From positions 70,450 to 114,329 of the forward strand of contig JAOUJW010000015.1 in NCBI GenBank assembly GCA_029882975.1: a DNA stretch of 43,880 bases, read 5' to 3'. Both the position numbers and the translations under genes were made by a program. Position 1 is the first letter of the stretch, and each line of letters opens with the position of its first letter. The stretch comes from Gammaproteobacteria bacterium (GTDB taxonomy: Bacteria; Pseudomonadota; Gammaproteobacteria; SZUA-152). Below, in pieces: positions 15,735-24,367 of the stretch. The notes below the pieces were generated by a model. It did no database searches. It worked only from the letters and a program-made list of their open reading frames with translations, and was not told the DNA's origin.

Positions 15735-16724
15735 ATGAATGCAGTTAAAATTATCAGTTTAGTGTTTATCCTGCTCCCAGCCCTCGCCCCAGCTTACACG
15801 GGCGATTACGTTTGGGAGGAAAAATTCAAAAAAACCATGAAGTTAGCAAAAGACAACAATCCCAAGGCGTTATACAGTCTTGGCGACATGTTCGAGCGTG
15901 GCCGGGGAACACCAAAAGACCTGGAACAAGCGGCTATTTGGTATAGCAAGGCAGCTGCCAAAGGTCACAAAAAAGCCGCTTTTAAACTGGGATTGGCTTA
16001 TTTGAAAGGCCTTGGTGTTACAGCAGACCAAATGCAGGCATTTAAATGGCTACAACTGTCAGCCGCTAAAGGATATGAAAGAGCCCAATTTTACCTGGCG
16101 GAAATGTTTGAAAATGGCCTAGGTGTCACACAGGATCTGGAAGAAGCCTTACGTTTGTACATACAGTCACGCGATGGCGGTTACTCTCCTGCCATTACCC
16201 GGGTGGAGCGGGTCAGCAACTCTTTGGCACACATGGCGGAAATCGTAAAAAAAGAAAAAGAACTTAAATCAAAAGCAGCTCTAGCGGTCAAAACCCGAGC
16301 CACACACGCTATACCCCAACCAACAGCGCCGCAGTTTGATACTCTCACAATTCTGATACAGGGAGGCTGGATGCGGAAGCAACATCCCATCGCTTATATG
16401 CCCTCAAAAACCACCGAATGCAAAACCACCGGCACTATGATCGAATGCCTTTCCGAGCAACAAACCCGAAACATAGGCACGACACAGATAAAATTCAACA
16501 CCAAAGCGGTGCTGTACAATATAAAGGACAGTGGCGAATTTAAGATATCCTATCGCAATAATGTCAGCGACATTGATGCAAAGGAAGATCAAGATAACAG
16601 CGCGACACACAATATTGACTTGGGATGGCAAGACATGGAACACTTATTGGACTGCAAACTGTTAACGGCTTCCGAGTTAAGCTGTATCAAAAACAAAACC
16701 CGCAAACTGCAAATAGTCCGCTAA
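15735..16724 (+). CDS. secreted Sel1-repeat protein
   Basis: 329 residues from ATG 15735; an upstream in-frame ATG at 15699 lies inside the promoter region and is rejected. Signal peptide 1-20 (cleavage APA-YTG). Three Sel1 (TPR-like) repeats at about 43-77, 79-113 and 115-149, each with the A..LG..Y..G.GV..D...A..W...AA..G pattern. Residues 160-200 are charged and linker-like; 200-329 form a further domain with four Cys (229, 238, 307, 317) that I do not recognise. Sel1 repeats are protein-binding scaffolds; the periplasmic motor protein MotX of Vibrio is one example. A FliA-type promoter and nearby fliA suggest a motility or envelope role, which is inference. Confidence 0.85.
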   Translation: MNAVKIISLVFILLPALAPAYTGDYVWEEKFKKTMKLAKDNNPKALYSLGDMFERGRGTPKDLEQAAIWYSKAAAKGHKKAAFKLGLAYLKGLGVTADQMQAFKWLQLSAAKGYERAQFYLAEMFENGLGVTQDLEEALRLYIQSRDGGYSPAITRVERVSNSLAHMAEIVKKEKELKSKAALAVKTRATHAIPQPTAPQFDTLTILIQGGWMRKQHPIAYMPSKTTECKTTGTMIECLSEQQTRNIGTTQIKFNTKAVLYNIKDSGEFKISYRNNVSDIDAKEDQDNSATHNIDLGWQDMEHLLDCKLLTASELSCIKNKTRKLQIVR

Positions 16725-16800
16725 AACTCCTTTACCTTTACTCACGCAATCGATATCTTTGCGCAAAGATATTGATGGAACAAACGGATAAAGGTGCTCT

Positions 16801-18780
16801 ATGCAAAGTTTGTGGAACTCCGGCGAAGCCGATGCGTGCAACGACGACCCCTTGTTGTTAAGAGTGTATTCTTCACGCCTTTTAGGGCAATACTCCCATT
16901 TAGTGTTGCACGGCGGTGGAAATACCTCTGTAAAAACCCAAGTTACCAACGTTTTCGGCGAACCCGAAGAAATACTCTATATCAAAGGCAGCGGCTGGGA
17001 TTTGGCGAGCATAGAAGCCGCCGGTTTTGCACCGGTTAAACTGCACACATTGCAAAAGCTAGCCACATTGGAACAACTCAGTGATGCACAAATGGTGACC
17101 CAACAAAAGTCGGCCATGACCGACCCAACTGCGCCAACCCCATCCGTTGAAGCCATTCTGCACGCCATTATCCCTTTTCAATACGTCGACCACACCCACG
17201 CTGATGCTGTTGTTACCATTAGTAATACCCCCCACGGTTTGGAAAACATCCAAAGCGTCTACGGTGACCGGGTCTTGATCATACCCTATATCATGCCGGG
17301 TTTTGCCCTGGCCCGGTTGGTCTACGAACAAACCCGCGATCTGGATTGGAGTAAACTGGAGGGCATGGTACTCATGAACCATGGTATTTTCAGCTTTGGC
17401 GACGATGCCAGGACCAGCTACGAACGCATGATCAGCTTGGTCACGGCAGCCGAAGAATTCATTGCAAACCGTAAGGTATCACTACCCACGCTGGCGGCAA
17501 CTGCTGTGCCGGCGGTACAACTTGTAAATCTGGCACGATTGCGACGTAGTATATCCACGCTAAGCCACACAGCCATGATTGTACGGCACTGTCAATCCGA
17601 GCGAGCGTGTGCCTTCAGCTCCCTGGAAAACGTTTCCCACCTGGCGTCACAGGGACCGCTAACACCGGATCATGTTATCCGCACCAAACGCACCGCACTG
17701 ATAACGTCTGACACAGACATGGAGCAAAGCTTACAACGGTATATTGACGATTACAGCAACTATTTCAGCATTCACAATAAGTCGCAATTAACACCGCTGG
17801 ATCCCGCACCACGCTGGGTTGTATGGAAAAACAGAGGTTTGCTCAGCATCGGCAGCTCGGATAAAGAGGCAGGTATTGTTGAGGATATTGTTTCTCATAC
17901 TATAGACGCCATAGAAACCGCTCAGCAAATTGAGGCCTGGCAGGCCCTGCCTGCAGCAGACATTTTTGATGTGGAATACTGGGAACTGGAACAAGCCAAG
18001 CTGAAAAAGTCCGGGGCCGCACTTCATTTTCAAGGAAAAATCGTGTTAGTCAGCGGCGCCGCAAGCGGCATTGGCAAAGCCTGCGTGGAGCACTTCCTAA
18101 ACCATGGCGCCTGTATCGCAGCCTTGGATCTTAATCCGTCGATTCATACGGCATTCTCACAACCTCAGGTTCTAACATTACAATGTGATATAACAGACGA
18201 GCAGCAAATTAAAGATGCACTACGTGCCACCATAGAGCGCTTTGGCGGATTGGACATTCTCATTAATAATGCCGGCTTTTTCCCCAATGGACAGACGATT
18301 GCCCAGATGGATCAAACCGTGTGGCAACGTAGCATGGACGTAAATCTCACCGGACATCAGCTATTGTTAAAAAACGCCATCCCCTTTCTGGAATTGGGCC
18401 TGGATCCGGCGATTGTCATGATTGCTTCAAAAAATGTTCCAGCTCCGGGCCCCGGCGCCGCCGCCTACTCTGCCGCCAAGGCGGGATTTACCCAGTTAGC
18501 AAGAATCGCCGCGCTGGAATTAGGCGATAAAGGCATTCGCGTCAATACACTGCACCCTGACGCTGTCTTTGATACCGGCATCTGGAATGATGAGGTCATC
18601 AGCACCCGCGCCAAACACTACGGTCTAACCCCGGAACAATATAAGACAAAAAACCTGCTCAAAACGGAAATTCGTTCTACTGATGTGGCCAGACTGGCTG
18701 CGACGCTGGCTGGAGACAGTTTCAGCAAAACCACCGGCGCCCAAATTCCTATTGATGGGGGTAACGATCGGGTGATATAG
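16801..18780 (+). CDS. bifunctional class II aldolase / short-chain dehydrogenase
   Basis: 659 residues. Residues 1-about 390 are a class II (zinc) aldolase domain: HGGGNTSVK (37-45) substrate loop, SVEAILH with the likely catalytic Glu, zinc His in HTHAD (131/133) and NHGIF (194). Residues about 410-659 are a short-chain dehydrogenase: SGAASGIG nucleotide loop, NNAGFF, active-site region ASKNVPAPG and YSAAK (Tyr/Lys). This fusion is the RhaD-like aldolase/dehydrogenase family, where a sugar 1-phosphate is cleaved and the aldehyde product is oxidised or reduced. No rhamnose or fucose pathway genes are near, so the substrate is unknown. It converges on the ABC exporter with a 12-base gap. Confidence 0.92.
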   Translation: MQSLWNSGEADACNDDPLLLRVYSSRLLGQYSHLVLHGGGNTSVKTQVTNVFGEPEEILYIKGSGWDLASIEAAGFAPVKLHTLQKLATLEQLSDAQMVTQQKSAMTDPTAPTPSVEAILHAIIPFQYVDHTHADAVVTISNTPHGLENIQSVYGDRVLIIPYIMPGFALARLVYEQTRDLDWSKLEGMVLMNHGIFSFGDDARTSYERMISLVTAAEEFIANRKVSLPTLAATAVPAVQLVNLARLRRSISTLSHTAMIVRHCQSERACAFSSLENVSHLASQGPLTPDHVIRTKRTALITSDTDMEQSLQRYIDDYSNYFSIHNKSQLTPLDPAPRWVVWKNRGLLSIGSSDKEAGIVEDIVSHTIDAIETAQQIEAWQALPAADIFDVEYWELEQAKLKKSGAALHFQGKIVLVSGAASGIGKACVEHFLNHGACIAALDLNPSIHTAFSQPQVLTLQCDITDEQQIKDALRATIERFGGLDILINNAGFFPNGQTIAQMDQTVWQRSMDVNLTGHQLLLKNAIPFLELGLDPAIVMIASKNVPAPGPGAAAYSAAKAGFTQLARIAALELGDKGIRVNTLHPDAVFDTGIWNDEVISTRAKHYGLTPEQYKTKNLLKTEIRSTDVARLAATLAGDSFSKTTGAQIPIDGGNDRVI

Positions 18781-18791
18781 AAAAAAGCACC

Positions 18792-20561
18792 TTATTCACT
18801 ATCCTCGCCATGCTCCCCTCCGCGGGCTTGCCAAGCCAGAGCGTGGCGGTATCCCTCATGTTCACGCAATAACTCATCATGCGATCCTATAAACATACTG
18901 CCATCACCGTTTAAATACATGATGCGATGCGCCAAGCGTATCGTGCTGTAGCGATGAGCAATAATCAAAGTAGTCCGCCCTTCGCGCAGGCGTTGCAGCG
19001 ATTCCACTATTACTTGCTCAGACTGGCTATCCAAAGCTGACGAAGCCTCATCCATAATTAAAATAGGAGCATCTTTTAAAAACGCCTGAGCGATACAAAG
19101 ACGTTGCCTTTGCCCCACGGATAAATCCTGGACTCCCAGCTCGGTATTTAGACCTTGCCGTAAATTGGAAACAAACTCCCACACCGAGCTCTGTTCACAG
19201 GCCTGCCGCATTTGCGCTTCGCTGGCGTCCGCTCTAGCCAGGCGCAAGTTAGCCGCTACCGTATCGTTGATGAAAAAAGGGTCCTGCCAAACTACCGCGA
19301 TACTATCCCTAAGAGACTTAAGCGTCACTGCGCCAATATCAACACCATCAATACGAATGCAGCCGGAATTGGGCTCGAAAAAACGCATCAACAAAACCGC
19401 CAGAGTGCTTTTCCCCGAACCGCTAGGCCCCACCAGCGCCACCGTTTCACCGGCGTGAACGGTCGCAGATAGATTTTTAAATACCGTTTCGCGTCCATAG
19501 GAAAAACTCAACTGATCAAAGCAGATTTCTCCTTGGCTGACTGTTAAGGGCAGGCTGTCAGCCTTTTCCTTCACATTTGGCTCCATAGTCATAACCTCGT
19601 GGACCCGTCGAGCTGCACCCATCTGTCCCTGCCACAAAATAGGTGCTTCGGCAAAACCTTTGACCGGGTAAGACAAATAACCCAGGTATAACAAAAAACT
19701 GATCAGCGTACCTATTTCCAGTGTCCCCTGCTGTACATCTTGAATACCGCGGTAAACAATCACCGCACCACAAGTAAATAGCAGCAAATTAAAAACCAAA
19801 ATATGGAAACCATCGATACTGCGCATACGCATGGCCCATTTGCGTGCATGTTCATAGGCATTTCGATGTAAACCACTTACCTGAGCCTCCACCACAAAGG
19901 AACTGACCCCACGCAAATTGGACAAAGCCTGTTCCTCAAATGCCAGTAATTCTCCGTTTCTTTGAAAAAACACAGACGACGCCTGTCCCTTTCGGGGTGC
20001 GAAATAACGCTGCTGGAGAAACAACAGCGGTGCAAATAATAAGGCAATTAGCGTTAGATCCAGATCGATCCACAACAACATGACGACATAAAACAACAAG
20101 GTAAAAAAATACGAAACCAAACCTAAAGGCACTTCCAACAAAAACGCCTGGGTTTGATCAATGTCATTGCTAAGCCTGGCCAACAAGTCGCCCTTAGGTA
20201 AGGTCGACATCACCGGAAAAGACAAATTGAGAACCGAACCAAACAAATAATTTCTGACTCGGCCGGTGTAACGCAATCCCAACCAATTGAAGGCTAAATG
20301 AACCGCCAGGCGTGCCAATTGATTGAACAACAACACTGCCAGCAATAACAGCAACGTGACGTTAAGTTGCTCCAACTTGCCCTGCTGCAACAATGTAACC
20401 GGAGTTCCCAATAACCAAATAACAGCTGTATTGGAAACGGTGTGGAAAAGTATGACAACCAGAGTAAACAGTAAAAACCAGCGATCGTTATGGACAAACC
20501 GGGAGAAATGCTTGAACACAAATCGAACTGATTCTACCGTGTTACTATATTCTTTAAGCAC
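18792..20561 (-). CDS. ABC exporter half-transporter (fused permease and ATPase)
   Basis: 589 residues, MsbA-like layout. Start is GTG 20561, supported by AAGGAG five bases upstream. Membrane region about 28-310 with six helices; the coupling region GDLLARLSNDIDQTQ is present. ATPase: Walker A GPSGSGKS (378-385), Q-loop WQD (Q426), signature LSVGQ (480-484; the usual LSGGQ has Gly for Val), Walker B ILIMDE (500-505), H-loop His 536. It should act as a dimer in the inner membrane exporting a lipid, peptide or drug; the substrate is not readable. Between it and its nearest strong promoter lies a leader with a full intrinsic terminator, which may control read-through. Confidence 0.92.
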   Translation of the reverse strand: MLKEYSNTVESVRFVFKHFSRFVHNDRWFLLFTLVVILFHTVSNTAVIWLLGTPVTLLQQGKLEQLNVTLLLLLAVLLFNQLARLAVHLAFNWLGLRYTGRVRNYLFGSVLNLSFPVMSTLPKGDLLARLSNDIDQTQAFLLEVPLGLVSYFFTLLFYVVMLLWIDLDLTLIALLFAPLLFLQQRYFAPRKGQASSVFFQRNGELLAFEEQALSNLRGVSSFVVEAQVSGLHRNAYEHARKWAMRMRSIDGFHILVFNLLLFTCGAVIVYRGIQDVQQGTLEIGTLISFLLYLGYLSYPVKGFAEAPILWQGQMGAARRVHEVMTMEPNVKEKADSLPLTVSQGEICFDQLSFSYGRETVFKNLSATVHAGETVALVGPSGSGKSTLAVLLMRFFEPNSGCIRIDGVDIGAVTLKSLRDSIAVVWQDPFFINDTVAANLRLARADASEAQMRQACEQSSVWEFVSNLRQGLNTELGVQDLSVGQRQRLCIAQAFLKDAPILIMDEASSALDSQSEQVIVESLQRLREGRTTLIIAHRYSTIRLAHRIMYLNGDGSMFIGSHDELLREHEGYRHALAWQARGGEHGEDSE

Positions 20562-20636
20562 ACCCGCTCCTTACCCTAGTCAACCCTGGCATACTAACAA
20601 AGTTAAAACTTTGGTGTAGAAAAAAATTTGGTGTAG

Positions 20637-20663
20637 AAAAAAAAAAGGCGCGGAACGCGCCTT
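20637..20663 (-). terminator. intrinsic terminator in front of the ABC exporter
   Basis: On the minus strand AAGGCGCG-TTC-CGCGCCTT followed by ten T (20646 down to 20637). Eight-pair, GC-rich stem with a three-base loop: a strong terminator. It faces the minus direction, ends about 75 bases before the exporter start, and does not follow any minus-strand gene, so it must end a non-coding transcript or a regulated leader. Confidence 0.9.
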
Positions 20664-20909
20664 GGTTATTGTATGAAAGATTGAATGAAGTTTTACGAGA
20701 AAACTTTCGGGATGATTAATTATTTTCCACAGTATCTTGTCCGTGATACTTCGTTGGTTGGGTGGCAGACCCATGCCCCAGATCTTATTGCCACCAGCCC
20801 CTACTTTGCCCCACTTACAGTCACTGTGACGCCGCCCTAGAATTAGTTACATTTTTACTACAGAAGGCCTATTCCTGCTGAATTCCACCTTCCTAAATGC
20901 TTACAGCGT
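20637..20909 (-). ncRNA. candidate small RNA or regulatory leader of the ABC exporter
   Basis: A promoter at 20916-20945 and a strong terminator at 20637-20663 bound a stretch of about 270 bases with no credible ORF. Minus-strand structure is visible: GGTGGCA/TGCCACC closing a 21-base loop region (20760-20794), AGTATC/GATACT around a loop ACGGACAA (an ANGGA CsrA-type site), and AAGTTTT/AAAACTT with loop CTCGT, then the terminator. Five GGA triplets occur in all. It does not resemble 6S, tmRNA, RNase P or 4.5S RNA. Two readings fit: a stand-alone sRNA, or an attenuated leader of the exporter gene 75 bases further on. Confidence 0.5.
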
Positions 20910-20915
20910 GGAACG

Positions 20916-20945
20916 AGTCTATCAACCTCGTGTCACAAGCGTCAA
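20916..20945 (-). promoter_or_regulatory. sigma-70 promoter with AT-rich upstream element
   Basis: Minus strand: TTGACG (20945-20940), 18 bases, TAGACT (20921-20916). Directly upstream is a long A/T-rich tract (about 20960-21020, with runs such as TTAAAAATAAAAT) that resembles an UP element, as found before rRNA and other stable-RNA promoters. Start expected near 20909. Confidence 0.55.
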
Positions 20946-21164
20946 GTATGTAAGCAAAGCCATTTTATTTTTAACATAAAATATATCTAATTGATATTTA
21001 TAGTATATTAACAATTTACCAATTAAGAAAACGCTGAAAACCTGGCGTCAAAAGCTTTATTAAACTGTTAATTTTTAAATGTTTAACCGAAATTTGAACC
21101 AAATGGCTAAATATTCTATTTATCCGACGAACGGTCGTGCAATTCCATTCTTAGTTACTTGAAC

Positions 21165-21207
21165 AAAAAAAACCGCTGCACCCGGTAACCGGGTCAGCGG
21201 TTTTTTT
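21165..21207 (-). terminator. intrinsic terminator of groESL
   Basis: AACCGCTG (21171-21178) pairs with CAGCGGTT (21195-21202), with an inner stem ACCCGG/CCGGGT and one bulged base. A-run before and T-run after make it work in both directions. It lies 17 bases past the groEL stop. Confidence 0.93.
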
Positions 21208-21223
21208 GTCAGAACGCGATGAC

Positions 21224-22897
<1,674 letters not shown>

Positions 22898-22910
22898 TTA
22901 ATCAGGCAAC

Positions 22911-23201
22911 TTAGCCCTCGATTACCCCGGTAATGTCTTCTTCGCGCATCACCAACAGCTCTTCACCGTCAACTTTCACTGCGGTACCGCCGTATTTATT
23001 AAACAAGACCCGATCGCCGACTTTCACATCCAGAGGACGAACTTCACCGTTATCAAGCAACTTGCCCTTACCTACGGCAACCACCTCACCTTGGTCGGGT
23101 TTCTCCGCAGCTGAACCCGGGATAACAATCCCCCCAGCGGAAGTAAGCTCTTCTTCCATGCGACGAACGATGACACGATCATGCAAAGGACGAATATTCA
23201 T
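22911..23201 (-). CDS. groS: co-chaperonin GroES
   Basis: 96 residues, the standard length. [18 protein letters not shown] opens the beta barrel, the mobile loop that docks on GroEL is [16 protein letters not shown], and [26 protein letters not shown] closes it. AAGGAG lies eight bases before the ATG. It is the lid of the GroEL chamber and the first gene of the groES-groEL operon. Confidence 0.98.
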   Translation of the reverse strand: MNIRPLHDRVIVRRMEEELTSAGGIVIPGSAAEKPDQGEVVAVGKGKLLDNGEVRPLDVKVGDRVLFNKYGGTAVKVDGEELLVMREEDITGVIEG

Positions 23202-23276
23202 GGACTATCTCCTTGAAAAAATTATAATTTTCAAAATTCAGTTACAACACACCGCGTAGTGCCAAGTTTCACCCCG

Positions 23277-23282
23277 GTTATA
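23277..23282 (-). promoter_or_regulatory. -10 box of the groESL promoter
   Basis: Minus-strand TATAAC, about 14 bases downstream of the CIRCE site. At normal spacing the -35 would fall inside CIRCE, so HrcA binding should block polymerase directly. No sigma-32 consensus is evident. Confidence 0.45.
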
Positions 23283-23295
23283 AAACACAAGACGA

Positions 23296-23322
23296 TTAGC
23301 ACTCGCACTCAATGAGTGCTAA
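23296..23322 (-). promoter_or_regulatory. CIRCE element, HrcA operator of groESL
   Basis: A perfect CIRCE: TTAGCACTC (23296-23304), nine bases, GAGTGCTAA (23314-23322). It binds the heat-shock repressor HrcA. Located about 95 bases before the groES start. The hrcA gene itself is outside the window. Confidence 0.96.
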
Positions 23323-23391
23323 TAATAGTGACGGAAAAAGGAATTTCAAGAGGTGTGTGGAGCATTTTCTTCAATTTAGGAACAATCCATG

Positions 23392-23847
23392 TCAATCCTC
23401 TCGTTTATACTCCCCTTCTATGGTCTTAGAACGGTGAGACGAACGCGGTTGAGCCCCGGCAAACGGCGTAGGCTCGCCCGAGCCACCGTGGAAAAAGCGC
23501 TTTAAGGCCCACTTTATGGCACCCTGGCGCAATCGGGGCACTAGGCACATAAACCCGATGGCGTCAGTAAAAAAGCCGGGGGTCAACAATAAAGCACCGG
23601 AAACGATTAAAACTGCCCCTTCTACTAGCTCGACAGCGGGAATTCCACCTTGGGCCGTGGTTTCCTGGATGCGCCGCAATGTAGAAAATCCTTGCCAGCG
23701 CAACAACCAGGCCCCTAAAACAGCTGTAAATACCACCAAGAATATTGTGGGGAAAACCCCTATCCATCCTCCCACCTCAATCAGCAGATAGATTTCGACT
23801 AATGGGACGCTAAGGAAGAGTATTAATAATATAGTAAAAGGATGCAT
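23392..23847 (-). CDS. fxsA: FxsA family membrane protein
   Basis: 151 residues. FxsA is a cytoplasmic-membrane protein that in E. coli, when over-expressed, relieves F exclusion of phage T7. Membrane segments: ILLILFLSVPLVEIYLLIEVG, FPTIFLVVFTAVLGAWLLR, and the conserved VEGAVLIVSGALLLTPGFFTDAIGF with LVPRLRQG after it. The tail (FHGGSGEPTPFAGAQPRSSHRSK) is polar and disordered. It lies directly upstream of groESL on the same strand, the standard gammaproteobacterial order; the CIRCE-controlled promoter lies between them. Confidence 0.93.
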   Translation of the reverse strand: MHPFTILLILFLSVPLVEIYLLIEVGGWIGVFPTIFLVVFTAVLGAWLLRWQGFSTLRRIQETTAQGGIPAVELVEGAVLIVSGALLLTPGFFTDAIGFMCLVPRLRQGAIKWALKRFFHGGSGEPTPFAGAQPRSSHRSKTIEGEYKRED

Positions 23848-24002
23848 GGGTTTTGCTGTCTGACAGGTTATGGTTGGACACTTTTCGCCTAATGTAACAC
23901 AGCTCGTATTATTACTGGCATTGGTGTGCTTGAAAAATGTAATATTCCCCGATTACAGACCACTGATATAAACGACATTGGTAAAACTTTGCGCAGTTAT
24001 CT

Positions 24003-24356
24003 ATGAACGAATCGCCGACCATAGCCATTATCACTACCTGCCCGGACGCCAAAAGCGCCCATGTGGTCGCCGATACTCTGGTAAAACAAAACCTTGCAGC
24101 CTGTGTGAATATTATCACCGGAGTAACATCAGTATACCGCTGGCAGAATCAGATTGAACACAGCACCGAACAATTACTGCTGATTAAAACGGTGAAAGCA
24201 AACTATACGGCGGTGGAACAATGCATTCTTAAGGTTCACCCTTATGAACTTCCTGAAGTCATCAGTGTCCCCATAGACAAGGGTTATGCCGCCTACTTGT
24301 CCTGGATCAGAGAAAATAGTCGGATGGCTCCAGAAACCCGCGACACCACTCAGTAA
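24003..24356 (+). CDS. cutA: CutA1 divalent-cation tolerance protein
   Basis: 117 residues. The family core is intact: TTCPDAKSAHVVADTLVKQNLAACVNI, YRWQNQIEHSTEQLLLIKT, YELPEVISVPIDKGYAAYLSWI. CutA1 is a very stable trimer; a role in copper tolerance was proposed in E. coli but its actual function is uncertain. It is 11 bases upstream of dsbD, and cutA-dsbD linkage is also found in E. coli, so co-transcription is likely. It diverges from fxsA. Confidence 0.95.
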   Translation: MNESPTIAIITTCPDAKSAHVVADTLVKQNLAACVNIITGVTSVYRWQNQIEHSTEQLLLIKTVKANYTAVEQCILKVHPYELPEVISVPIDKGYAAYLSWIRENSRMAPETRDTTQ

Positions 24357-24367
24357 ACGAGGTTTAA

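Noticed and set aside
18792-20561. ABC signature LSVGQ in place of LSGGQ as evidence of an inactive transporter
   Set aside because: The key Ser and second Gly are kept and the same variant occurs in active ABC proteins; all other motifs are intact.
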